Assembly: GCA_017558825.1 (NCBI GenBank)
Contig: JAFYTO010000014.1
Span: 124,001 to 188,000 of the forward strand
Direction of reading: 5' to 3'
From: Clostridia bacterium
Lineage (GTDB): Bacteria > Bacillota > Clostridia > Christensenellales > Borkfalkiaceae
DNA length: 64,000 nt
Position numbers and translations under genes: made by a program. How positions within the stretch are numbered: position 1 is the first letter of the stretch; every line of letters begins with the position of its first letter. A model generated the notes under the pieces. That model searched no databases, was not told the origin of the DNA, and worked only from the letters and a program-made list of their open reading frames with translations. Shown in pieces: positions 43,377-51,026 of the stretch.

Positions 43377-44144
43377 TTTTGCGTATTTTTCAATTTGTTC
43401 TAATAAGTATTTATGAGCGGTAGGCGAGCCGCAAACAATTGAAGATTTTTTGTCAAATTGTAATTTGTTACCGTCAAAGTCGGTTACAATGCCGCCGCAC
43501 TCGCTTAAAATTAAATATGCTGCTGCATAGTCCCAAGGGTAAAGGCTTCGTTCAAAGTAGCCGTTAAGTTTACCGCTTGCAATATAGGAAATGGCAAGTG
43601 CGCTTGAACACATACGCCTTAAGTCCAAACAGTCAACAAAAACTTGTTTTGCAAGTTCAAAAGTTTGAGTAGCATATTGCTTTATACTTGTTCCTGCACC
43701 AAACTCAATTAAACACTCTTTAAGCGGTCTATCTTTAACGTTTTCAAGTTTTTTACCGTTATAAAAAGCGCCTTCGCCTCTAATTGCGTAGAAAAGCTCG
43801 TTTGTAAATGGATTGTAAACTACGCCAAATTTAACGTTAATACCGTCATAGTAGGCAAGTGATACTGAACTTAAATTATAGTTATAAACAAGGTTTGTTG
43901 TGCCGTCTATCGGGTCTAAAATCCACTTTTTTCCTTCAATTTTGCCGTTATTGTCTTCTTCGCTCATGAATGAAACGGTAGCGTCAATTTTATAAAGTTC
44001 TTCTTTTAAATAGTTGCTTATGCTTACGTCAACAGCTGTCAAATAATCGCAGTCACCTTTAATCATTACGCTATTTTGTAATTCTTTATTAAAAACTATT
44101 TCATTTGTTTTTAAAACTATATCAATAATTTTATTGTAGTCCAT
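43374..44144 (-). CDS. Inositol monophosphatase-family phosphatase
   Basis: The 256-aa protein carries the metal-binding set of the IMPase superfamily: SEED (first Glu), WILDPIDGTTN (~75-85) and WDYAAAYLILSECGG (~205-219). The family includes inositol-1-phosphatase, fructose-1,6-bisphosphatase and 3'-phosphoadenosine 5'-phosphatase; the exact substrate cannot be told. The start is ATG 44144, since AAGGTG lies just upstream and overlaps the stop codon of the DUF4062 gene. The two genes are therefore probably co-transcribed and coupled. An in-frame codon at 44180 lies within the upstream gene and is less likely. Confidence 0.85.
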   Translation of the reverse strand: MDYNKIIDIVLKTNEIVFNKELQNSVMIKGDCDYLTAVDVSISNYLKEELYKIDATVSFMSEEDNNGKIEGKKWILDPIDGTTNLVYNYNLSSVSLAYYDGINVKFGVVYNPFTNELFYAIRGEGAFYNGKKLENVKDRPLKECLIEFGAGTSIKQYATQTFELAKQVFVDCLDLRRMCSSALAISYIASGKLNGYFERSLYPWDYAAAYLILSECGGIVTDFDGNKLQFDKKSSIVCGSPTAHKYLLEQIEKYAK

Positions 44145-44152
44145 ATTACACC

Positions 44153-45196
44153 TTATTTGCTTGTTAAAGCTTCTATACAAAAATCTTTAATATATTCGTC
44201 TCTTTCTGCTTTTTCTCTAAATACTAAAATTACGCCGCATTTTGGAGACGGAGCTTCGTCGTGGAAATTGCCGTTGAATTGAGTAGGGGCTTCATTGCTT
44301 GCTAAGTTAATGCTAAAATCGTGTATGCCACGCCTTATACCTTTTTCTATTTTTACTTCTCCAAAAGTTCCAACACATTCTCTATGCGCTATAAATATGC
44401 CAAAAATAGAGCCGTCAGCCTTTAATTTATAATCTCCACTCCAATGTGTATAGGTAAGTATATTTTCCTTTAAAACGTCTTTTTCGGCATCGTATTTAAC
44501 GTTGTAGTTTTTGCCTTCAATATAAAGGTTAGAGTAGGCTTCCTTTGTAAAGTTTTGTTTAATTGTTATTGTGCCTGTTCTAATATAATACGGGTCGTCA
44601 GGCGTTAAATGTACGTGATACCAAAGCCCGTTTAAATTAAATTGCGGATAGTCTTTTGCAAATTCCTCGTTTTCTTTTTGTATATCGTATGCGGTTTTAC
44701 ACCTTGTCCAACCTGCAAAACTATCAAAATTGCAACTGCCAAAAAATTGGCTTATAATTTTTGAAATTGTAACAGTTTCCGTTTGAACTCTTGCAAAGGA
44801 TACTTTATTTGCAAATTCTATTTGATTTAACGTATCAAGAGAGAGTTTTTGTTTTTCTTCATCGTCAAGTTTTAAAATTTTTGAAAGTTCGCTTGTAATA
44901 ATGGCAATTATAGGCTTATTAGTTGAAAGGGCATAGTCGTATTCTTTTTCAGTCCAACTAATATCGTCAATATCAGTTGAGCCGTATTTTTTACCTAATA
45001 TTAGAACGAATACGTCACAATCGTCTATAAATGCAGTTATATCGTTAAAGCGCGTAGTTGCAGAAGCAGTAAAATGTTCCATGCAAACAGGGAACACTCT
45101 ATAATCAAGCATGCAGTTAATTGCTTCGCTTCTTTCATCTAGTAAACTTTCGTAAACTGAAGATATAAAAGCCGAATACATTTTTTTATTTTTCAT
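44153..45196 (-). CDS. DUF4062 (TIR-like) protein with C-terminal beta-barrel-like domain
   Basis: The 347-aa protein begins with a DUF4062 domain (~5-130): YSAFISSVYESLLDERSEAI, FPVCMEHFTAS, DVFVLILGKKYG and SWTEKEYDYAL are diagnostic. This fold is related to TIR domains and occurs in many proposed antiphage and STAND-type sensors. After a helical linker, residues ~190-335 are beta-rich (LNGLWYHVHLTPDD, TITIKQNFTKE, LTYTHWSGDYKL, FNGNFHDE, VILVFREKAERDEY). This recalls the lipocalin-like barrels of CBASS effectors of the Cap15 kind, a resemblance not proven here. No CD-NTase gene is nearby. A good promoter lies at 45227-45255. The IMPase gene follows 8 bp downstream. Confidence 0.65.
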   Translation of the reverse strand: MKNKKMYSAFISSVYESLLDERSEAINCMLDYRVFPVCMEHFTASATTRFNDITAFIDDCDVFVLILGKKYGSTDIDDISWTEKEYDYALSTNKPIIAIITSELSKILKLDDEEKQKLSLDTLNQIEFANKVSFARVQTETVTISKIISQFFGSCNFDSFAGWTRCKTAYDIQKENEEFAKDYPQFNLNGLWYHVHLTPDDPYYIRTGTITIKQNFTKEAYSNLYIEGKNYNVKYDAEKDVLKENILTYTHWSGDYKLKADGSIFGIFIAHRECVGTFGEVKIEKGIRRGIHDFSINLASNEAPTQFNGNFHDEAPSPKCGVILVFREKAERDEYIKDFCIEALTSK

Positions 45197-45226
45197 AATA
45201 ATCTCTCGTAAAATTATTTTTTTTAA

Positions 45227-45255
45227 ATTATATCACAACGTAAAAATCAATGCAA
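45227..45255 (-). promoter_or_regulatory. Promoter of the DUF4062-IMPase operon
   Basis: On the minus strand TTGCAT (45250-45255), a 17-bp spacer and TATAAT (45227-45232), with a ~30-nt leader carrying a weak GAGAG ribosome site. Confidence 0.65.
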
Positions 45256-45397
45256 GTGTAATTTTAAATTTAATTTATATTATAAATTAAAACCACTTTA
45301 TTAGTATTTTATAAAAAATGTTAAAATATTAGATATTATCGCATTTTTTATATGTTTTTATATTTGCAATTAAATAGAAGTTGTAAGGCAAAAAATC

Positions 45398-46447
45398 CTA
45401 TTCTTCCTCTCTAATTTTAACGCTTTTTATAGCCTTTCTTCTTACGTCTTCACTCATTGCTGCGTAATGTTTTTTAGTTGTGTTAACGTCACTGTGTCCT
45501 AAAAAATCAGCAACTAAATATATATCGTTAGTTTCGTGGTAGAGGTTTGTGCCAAACGTGCTACGCAATTTATGTGGTGTAATTTTTTTAAGCGGAGTAA
45601 TAATTTTTGCGTATTTTTTAACAAGTTCTTGTATTGTTCTTACGCTAATACGCTTATTTTGCAAGCTTAAGAATAACGCTTTTTCGCTTTTGTCTAAATC
45701 TTTTATTGAATTTCTATATATTATCCATTGATGAAGCGCGTTGTAAACCTCTTCATTAAAATATAATATAGTTCGGTTGCCACCTTTGCGTGTTACAACA
45801 AATGAGTAATCGTCAAAATTTACGTCATCAACGTTTAAACCTACAAGTTCGCTATTTCTTATTCCTGTGCCTAAAAATAGGGTAATTATAGCAACGTCTC
45901 TTATTTTTGTGTTTTGATGGTATGCTTTTTGCCTGTCTGTTAAACTGTTTCCGCTTTCAGCAAGTTCAACAAGTTTAACCATTTCGTTAACGTCAAGTCT
46001 AACAATTTCTTTATCGTGGAGTTTTGGTAGTGAAATTTTAGACGAAGTGTTTTTCGTTAGCTTGCCTTTGTTAAAAAAGTATTTAAAAAATGCGCGTACA
46101 GTGGCAAGTTTACGCGCTTTTGCACGTTCATTGCAAACTTCTTCTTTGCCGTTTATTGTGTAGTGGCTTAAATATGCTAAAAAGTTCTCATAATGGTCTA
46201 TTTCAAGCGTTTCTAGGTCTTTTAACGACAAATCTTTTATATTTTTACCTATAAAATAGTATTTTATTAAGTAATCAAAGAAAATTCGCATATCGTAAAC
46301 GTAGTTTAAACGTGTTAAAGGAGACGTGTATTCGCTAATTCCAAGTGCAAATTCACTTAAAATTGACGGCATATCTTTGCAAACCTCATCAATTTTGTTT
46401 AAACAATTTATTTCACGTTGTTTGTAGTAATTATTACTGTATTTCAT
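45398..46447 (-). CDS. Xer-like tyrosine recombinase
   Basis: The 349-aa protein has an N-terminal SAM-like core-binding domain (LTRLNYVYDMRIFFDYL, ~44-60) and a C-terminal catalytic domain with the full set Arg197 (GTGIRNSEL), Lys221 (TRKGGNR), His292 and Arg295 (HKLRSTFG), His318 (LGHSD) and Tyr328 (HYAAM). It is longer than XerC/D and nearer to the single-recombinase XerS size. Similar proteins are widespread in Clostridia chromosomes. The start overlaps the end of the DUF2726 gene by 14 bp, implying translational coupling. Two inverted-repeat sites with Xer-like geometry lie upstream of the operon (46963-46998 and 47187-47220). Confidence 0.88.
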   Translation of the reverse strand: MKYSNNYYKQREINCLNKIDEVCKDMPSILSEFALGISEYTSPLTRLNYVYDMRIFFDYLIKYYFIGKNIKDLSLKDLETLEIDHYENFLAYLSHYTINGKEEVCNERAKARKLATVRAFFKYFFNKGKLTKNTSSKISLPKLHDKEIVRLDVNEMVKLVELAESGNSLTDRQKAYHQNTKIRDVAIITLFLGTGIRNSELVGLNVDDVNFDDYSFVVTRKGGNRTILYFNEEVYNALHQWIIYRNSIKDLDKSEKALFLSLQNKRISVRTIQELVKKYAKIITPLKKITPHKLRSTFGTNLYHETNDIYLVADFLGHSDVNTTKKHYAAMSEDVRRKAIKSVKIREEE

Positions 46448-46946
46448 TATAAATGTTCCTTAAATTTAGTTTTAATCCGCAGTTTTTAAGCTTTTGAGCA
46501 ATTTGTTTATAGTCAAATTTCTCATTTGTCCATATTGTTACTAATGGAATTTTTGCAAGTTTTAATATGTTTTTTACTTTTTTATCTCGTTCAATTCTTT
46601 GTTTTAATAGATGTGAGCTATCATTAATTTCAATACAAATTAAAGGGCTAAATTCAGGAGAAAATATGCAAAAATCAACAACTCTATTAAGTTCGCTTTG
46701 AAATTTATGCTTATTTACGCGTGTTACAATGCTTGAAAGGGGAATTTGAGGCAATAAAACGTAAGGCGTTCTAAACAAAATGCTTTTTAACGCATTAAAA
46801 TATTTTAATTCGGTATTTGTCATTAAAGAGTTAATTTTTTTATATTTATAGCGTGTTTTGCAGTCTTTGCTAAAAATATTTTTAAAAATTATTATAACAA
46901 CTAAAATAGATATTGAAATTAAAAGTATAAAACCTACATATTTCAT
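46434..46946 (-). CDS. Membrane-anchored DUF2726-type nuclease-fold protein
   Basis: The 170-aa protein has one N-terminal transmembrane helix (~4-22) and then a DUF2726 domain of the PD-(D/E)XK nuclease superfamily. LMTNTELKYFNAL starts it, VVDFCIFS gives the core Asp (~91) and CIEINDSSH (~105-112) gives the Glu and His region. LLPQIPLSSIV between them is typical. A TATAGT -10 lies 6 nt before the ATG and no ribosome site is seen, so translation is probably leaderless. It overlaps the recombinase gene, suggesting a functional pair. Whether it cuts DNA is unknown; the membrane anchor is unusual for a nuclease acting on the chromosome. Confidence 0.75.
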   Translation of the reverse strand: MKYVGFILLISISILVVIIIFKNIFSKDCKTRYKYKKINSLMTNTELKYFNALKSILFRTPYVLLPQIPLSSIVTRVNKHKFQSELNRVVDFCIFSPEFSPLICIEINDSSHLLKQRIERDKKVKNILKLAKIPLVTIWTNEKFDYKQIAQKLKNCGLKLNLRNIYNEIQ

Positions 46947-46952
46947 AATATA

Positions 46953-46981
46953 ACTATAGCAAATCTTTGCGTAAAATGCAA
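46953..46981 (-). promoter_or_regulatory. Leaderless promoter of the nuclease-recombinase operon
   Basis: On the minus strand TTGCAT (46976-46981), a 17-bp spacer and TATAGT (46953-46958). Only 6 nt separate the -10 from the ATG at 46946, so transcription would start at or near the A of ATG. The inverted repeat 46963-46998 covers the -35 and most of the spacer. Confidence 0.65.
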
Positions 46982-46998
46982 GGGTTTTGCGAAAAGAT
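46963..46998. repeat. Inverted-repeat site 1 (Xer-core-like, 8-nt spacer)
   Basis: Left arm ATCTTTGCGTAAAA (46963-46976), spacer TGCAAGGG, right arm TTTTGCGAAAAGAT (46985-46998). The arms agree at 12 of 14 positions. The left arm is identical to that of site 2. It overlaps the promoter of the nuclease-recombinase operon. Confidence 0.6.
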
Positions 46999-47186
46999 GT
47001 TTAATGAAAATTTTTTAAAAAAGATGTTTAAATAAATTATTATAATATAGTAATACAAATAGATTTAAGTAAAAAATAAAATTTTGCAATAATTTATGAA
47101 ATAATTTTAAAAAGTTTTAAAATGTTAGATAAAAAGCGAGATTTTAAATTTTTATCAATTTTAACAAAACTGTGTTTTACACCTAT

Positions 47187-47220
47187 ATCTTTGCGTAAAA
47201 CTACACTTTTGCGCATAGAT
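47187..47220. repeat. Inverted-repeat site 2 (Xer-core-like, 6-nt spacer)
   Basis: Left arm ATCTTTGCGTAAAA (47187-47200), spacer CTACAC, right arm TTTTGCGCATAGAT (47207-47220), 12 of 14 matching; pairing extends to 47184-47223. The inner 28 bp (47190-47217) have the 11-6-11 layout of dif sites, with arms meeting the spacer as AA and TT. The right arm TTTTGCGCATA resembles the E. coli XerC arm (TTATGCGCACC) at 8 of 11 positions. Confidence 0.6.
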
Positions 47221-47304
47221 ATATGGCTGTATAAAATTTAAATTTGATTTGATTTTTAATCAAATTTTTACTATTTTTTACTGTTGTTCCCTATTTTATA
47301 ATTT

Positions 47305-47346
47305 TAATAAAAAAAATAAGCGCTTATATAAATTATAAAGCGCTTA
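47305..47346 (-). terminator. Terminator of the metallopeptidase gene
   Basis: AAGCGCTT at 47338-47345 pairs with AAGCGCTT at 47318-47325, followed on the minus strand by a T-rich run. It begins at the stop codon. Confidence 0.65.
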
Positions 47347-47919
47347 ATATTTTAATAAAAAACCTACTTCTTTTAACCTATTCTTATAAATTGTAGGATT
47401 TCCAATTAGTTTTTTTAATTCGATTTTAAAGGCTTGGCCGTGATTTAAATATAAAGTATGTAAAAGTTCGTGAATTATAACGCATTTGATGGTATATTCA
47501 TCTAACATATACAATTTATAGTTTAAAATAATGTTCTTTTTAATATCGCAACAGCCCCAACGTGACCTATAGTGTTTAAAAGACAAGGAATTATATTTTA
47601 AGCCTAAAAATTGCGATATCTCCTGTGTTTTTTGGGTTAAATAATTGACTGCTAACCTATCAAATTGAGTTTTGTTTACATAAGAAACAAATTTTCCTAG
47701 TACTAAGCTTTGAGTTTTATTTAATATGGTTAAAAATTTACTGTTTTTTAACCTTATTTGCTCTATTTTGCTTGAAATCCAGTGTTGTTTTTTATTTAAA
47801 AAATTTAAAGCTTCCCTATCACTTAACCTTTTTGGGCATTTAATTAAAATGCTTTCATCTTCAAGCACTGTTATAGATATTGTTTTGCGGTTTTGTTTTA
47901 CAATTTTAACGTTGCTCAT
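47344..47919 (-). CDS. YgjP-like (DUF45, M48-type) metallopeptidase
   Basis: The 191-aa cytoplasmic protein has the zinc motif HELLHTLYLNH (~150-160), giving His150, Glu151, His154 and probably His160. The upstream SRWGCC (~119-124) matches the SRWGSC signature of the family. YgjP-type proteins are often encoded beside type I restriction genes, but their cellular substrate is not settled. Promoter TTGTAT-17-TAAAAT lies only 6 nt before the ATG and no ribosome site is visible, the same leaderless layout as the neighbouring nuclease gene. It diverges from the PadR-like gene. All catalytic residues are intact. Confidence 0.8.
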   Translation of the reverse strand: MSNVKIVKQNRKTISITVLEDESILIKCPKRLSDREALNFLNKKQHWISSKIEQIRLKNSKFLTILNKTQSLVLGKFVSYVNKTQFDRLAVNYLTQKTQEISQFLGLKYNSLSFKHYRSRWGCCDIKKNIILNYKLYMLDEYTIKCVIIHELLHTLYLNHGQAFKIELKKLIGNPTIYKNRLKEVGFLLKY

Positions 47920-47925
47920 ATTTAC

Positions 47926-47954
47926 ATTTTAGCATATAAAAACAATTGATACAA
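47926..47954 (-). promoter_or_regulatory. Leaderless promoter of the metallopeptidase gene
   Basis: On the minus strand TTGTAT (47949-47954), a 17-bp spacer and TAAAAT (47926-47931), with 6 nt to the ATG at 47919. Confidence 0.6.
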
Positions 47955-47973
47955 GTGATTTTTTAATAAAAAA

Positions 47974-48002
47974 TTGACAAGTAAATAATTTAGTGGTATA
48001 AT
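47974..48002 (+). promoter_or_regulatory. Consensus promoter of the PadR-like membrane protein gene
   Basis: TTGACA (47974-47979), exactly 17 bp, TATAAT (47997-48002): a perfect SigA consensus. The leader is about 55 nt and has CGGAGAA before ATG 48067. Confidence 0.85.
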
Positions 48003-48066
48003 AATTAAAAACATATTTTGTAAAAATATAATTTTTGTTAAAATTTACGATTTTATCGGAGAAATT

Positions 48067-49467
48067 ATGGAAAATACCAAATCGTTTAAAGGTCAAACTG
48101 AAGGTTTAATTTATTTTGTGTTATTAAGCGGAAGTCGCCACACTGATGAAATTAAGGAACTTATTGAAACGCGTTTTGCTTCCGTAAAGCTTGGAACGCT
48201 TTATGCTCAAATTTCTAAAATGACTACGAATAAAACAATTAAGGAATTTCGTGCAAGTTCTAGCGATGGCTCTAGGCGTAAATACTATCAAATTACCCCG
48301 CTTGGATTAAAAACTTATAACCAAAAGTACGCTGCCCTATTTGAAGGCGAAGAACTTATTCCTTCATCTAATTATGATTTTGAAAACACTGCATTTAATA
48401 ATATTGCAAGTAAGAGGTCTAAAAAGAAGGTTGAGGCTCAAAAAGAAGTTGAAAATGAAGTAAAAAACGAAACTTATAATGATTTTACTCATGACGTTGA
48501 CAAAGAAATTGATTTTTCTATGTTTGAAACGGATTTAAACAACGACAATGCTCCTAATTTAGCCCTTCAAAACGATATTAGTTTAGATGACGTTCCTTCT
48601 ATAGAAACACCTTATAACGCTATTTTAAACGATAATTTTGGCGGTTTAAGCGAAGAATTTGAAGAAAGTGATAGCGCTTACCTATTAGACAGTGATGAGA
48701 CCTCTAAACCTATTGTAAATGATGAGCCTGTTCAACGTGCGCCAATGTTTTCTAGAAGCGAAATTGAAGAAAGTGCCGTTGAAAGTGCTAAAAATTCGTA
48801 TAACAAAGTTGATTATGATAGTTTTGCAAGTTTGCAATACGAATATTCTGGCGTTTTAAATAAAATTTTCCCTAAACCACAAAGCGCAGAGCAAACAACT
48901 AGCCAAAATGAAGTTATAGAAGAAGAAAAACAACCTATTAACGCCGTACATAACAATGACTGGTCAGATATTTATGCTATGAGTGAAAAAGATGGTATAA
49001 AAGTTAGAACCTCTTCAGACACAAATAGATACCGTGGCAACAAAATTTCTGTAACAAAACTTATTTTCTTTACTTGCCTTACCCTTTTTGGAGTTGCAAT
49101 GCTTGAATTTTTACTTTTTAACCTTATTTTTAAAGGTCAAATTGAGTATAGTCAAAGCTCGCTTATAACAATTGCTTTAATATTTGGAACGGCTGTTTTA
49201 GTTTCGCTTATTGTGTTTATATTAAACCCGTCATACTCTAAAAAAGACTTGCCTAGATTTATAAATTCTTTTGAAATTGCGCTTATTTTAGCAATATCTT
49301 CAATAATAATTATATTTGCACTTACTGCAATTAAAGGAATTGATTTTTATAATTTTAACGACATGTTTTATAATTTAATTTTACCGTCTGTTATGGTTAT
49401 AAATATGCCTATTTTTGTTGTTATTGAATATGCTTTTTCAAAACTTGAATTCTTTCAAACATTATGA
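48067..49467 (+). CDS. Membrane-tethered PadR-like winged-helix protein
   Basis: The 466-aa protein starts with a PadR-type winged helix (~10-90): EGLIYFVLLSGSRHTDEI, LGTLYAQISKM and GSRRKYYQITPLGLKTY, the last two being the recognition helix and wing hallmark. An acidic, disordered linker of about 230 residues follows. Four transmembrane helices begin near 328 (LIFFTCLTLFGVAMLEFLLF) and run to the C-terminus. PadR proteins are normally short and soluble, so this would place a DNA-binding head on the cytoplasmic side of a membrane anchor. It could be a one-component membrane sensor. It has a perfect promoter and stands alone. Confidence 0.7.
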   Translation: MENTKSFKGQTEGLIYFVLLSGSRHTDEIKELIETRFASVKLGTLYAQISKMTTNKTIKEFRASSSDGSRRKYYQITPLGLKTYNQKYAALFEGEELIPSSNYDFENTAFNNIASKRSKKKVEAQKEVENEVKNETYNDFTHDVDKEIDFSMFETDLNNDNAPNLALQNDISLDDVPSIETPYNAILNDNFGGLSEEFEESDSAYLLDSDETSKPIVNDEPVQRAPMFSRSEIEESAVESAKNSYNKVDYDSFASLQYEYSGVLNKIFPKPQSAEQTTSQNEVIEEEKQPINAVHNNDWSDIYAMSEKDGIKVRTSSDTNRYRGNKISVTKLIFFTCLTLFGVAMLEFLLFNLIFKGQIEYSQSSLITIALIFGTAVLVSLIVFILNPSYSKKDLPRFINSFEIALILAISSIIIIFALTAIKGIDFYNFNDMFYNLILPSVMVINMPIFVVIEYAFSKLEFFQTL

Positions 49468-49574
49468 AATTTAAAATGTTTCGCTGTTATAGTTTGATAT
49501 AATGGCGAAATTTTTTGTATTGAAAATATTGTACGTAAAATATATAATATTTTAAATTGCAAAGGAGATTTATT

Positions 49575-50966
49575 ATGGCTAAACTTCCAATGATTATTTA
49601 TGGCGAAAGAGAAACCGAACTTCAAAAAAAAGCAATAGAGCTTTTAAGTGAATATTTGCTTGACTACACTATTGAATATACGCCTTGCTATAAGTACGGT
49701 GCATTTGAAAATACGCAAAATTTCTATACTATATATATAGGAACTAAACAAAATAACCCATATATTGCTAAAAATTCTACCGCAAATCTTACAAACGCGG
49801 AAGAATATTACATAAAAGCTAATAAAGACGGTGCTATTATTGAAGGTTTTGACGATTTAGGCGTTTTATACGGTATTGTTGACTATTATAATAGATATTT
49901 AGTTGACCAAGAATATATGAAAGGTAGCGTTTTTGGCACTGAAAAAGCCGTTATGGGCGACTTTGAGCTTCAATCTGCCCCAGCTATTAAAAACCGCGGT
50001 CTTTGGACTTGGGGTCACGTTATTTACGACTATAAGGGTTACATTAACAATATGCTAAAACTTAAAATGAATACCCTTATTATCTGGAATGAATTTGCGC
50101 CTTTAAACGCAAAAGAAATTTACGAATATGCACACTCTTGTGGTGTAAAACTTATTTGGGGTTTCACTTGGCTTTACAATTTTAATAAGCCTATGGATTT
50201 ATCTACTATTTATGATAAAGTTGACGGTATTATAGAAGAATTCGAGCGCGATTATAAAGATATTAGTGGTGACGGTATTTATTTCCAAACCTTTACTGAA
50301 TATCAAGGTGAAAACGCTAACGGCGTAAATATTCCTAAAACTGCAACTGATTTTGTTAACCACGTTGCGGGTAGATTTTATGAAAAATACCCTACTCTTA
50401 ATATTCAGTTCGGCTTACACGCTATTTGTTGTAAAAATGAAATGGAAGTTTTTAAAGCGGTTGACCCAAGAATTCAAATTGTTTGGGAAGATTGTGGAGC
50501 ATTTCCTTTTGCATACTCATCTATGGCTATTGAAAACTTTGATGAAACTTATGATTTTGCTAAAAAAATTGCCACGTTGCGTGGCGAAAAGGAAAATTTT
50601 GGCGTTGTATTAAAAGGCGCACCATTTCTTGATTGGTCTGCGTTTAAACATCACGCTGGTCCATTTAATATTGGCGTTAGTTCAAGATTTATTAAGAAAA
50701 ATCGTATAGCAAGAAAGTATAATTCTTGGAAATGGCATCAAACTTTTTGGGTTGCAAATGGCAAATATGCTCAAAAAATGATTTCTATGCTTGCAAAAGA
50801 AACAAACGGCAATATGTGTATGACTGACCTTGTTGAAGACAGTATGTTTGATGAAATTATATATGTTCCTACTGCAATACTCGGCGAACTTATGTGGGAG
50901 CCAAACATTGACTTTGATTACTTATTTAAACTTGTATCGTTACGTAAAAACGTAGAATATGTATAG
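49575..50966 (+). CDS. GH20/GH67-like glycoside hydrolase
   Basis: The 463-aa protein has an N-terminal alpha/beta domain (~1-120, EYYIKANKDGAIIEGFDDLG then VLYGIVDYYNR) typical of the zincin-like domain preceding GH20 and GH67 barrels. A TIM barrel follows (IKNRGLWTWGHVIYDYKG, LKLKMNTLIIWNEFAP, GVKLIWGFTW, DGIYFQTFTEYQGE, IQIVWEDCGAFPF). Candidate acidic residues are in FTEYQ and VWEDCG. There is no signal peptide, so it is likely cytoplasmic. The ATG at 49575 is chosen because AAAGGAGA lies 7 nt upstream. Substrate and activity are not known. It may be regulated by the PadR-like gene just upstream, but this is only proximity. Confidence 0.55.
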   Translation: MAKLPMIIYGERETELQKKAIELLSEYLLDYTIEYTPCYKYGAFENTQNFYTIYIGTKQNNPYIAKNSTANLTNAEEYYIKANKDGAIIEGFDDLGVLYGIVDYYNRYLVDQEYMKGSVFGTEKAVMGDFELQSAPAIKNRGLWTWGHVIYDYKGYINNMLKLKMNTLIIWNEFAPLNAKEIYEYAHSCGVKLIWGFTWLYNFNKPMDLSTIYDKVDGIIEEFERDYKDISGDGIYFQTFTEYQGENANGVNIPKTATDFVNHVAGRFYEKYPTLNIQFGLHAICCKNEMEVFKAVDPRIQIVWEDCGAFPFAYSSMAIENFDETYDFAKKIATLRGEKENFGVVLKGAPFLDWSAFKHHAGPFNIGVSSRFIKKNRIARKYNSWKWHQTFWVANGKYAQKMISMLAKETNGNMCMTDLVEDSMFDEIIYVPTAILGELMWEPNIDFDYLFKLVSLRKNVEYV

Positions 50967-50987
50967 AATTTTACAAAAAATCATAGT

Positions 50988-51017
50988 AAAAAGAGCACCG
51001 TAAAAGGTGCTCTTTTT
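50988..51017. terminator. Bidirectional terminator between GH20-like and MFS genes
   Basis: AAAAAGAGCACC and GGTGCTCTTTTT around a 6-nt loop. Confidence 0.9.
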
Positions 51018-51026
51018 AATAATATA

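Larger units (their letters stand above)
46947..47343. other. Intergenic region with two inverted-repeat sites
   Basis: The 397-bp AT-rich stretch holds the operon promoter (46953-46981), two near-identical inverted-repeat sites (46963-46998 and 47187-47220), a direct repeat AAAAGATGTTTA (46992-47003 and 47019-47030), and the terminator of the metallopeptidase gene. I find no convincing open reading frame. Confidence 0.6.

Noticed and set aside
45398..46447. The tyrosine recombinase as integrase of the virion cassette
   Set aside because: It is more than 30 kb away, resembles chromosomal Xer-like recombinases, and is coupled to the DUF2726 gene instead.
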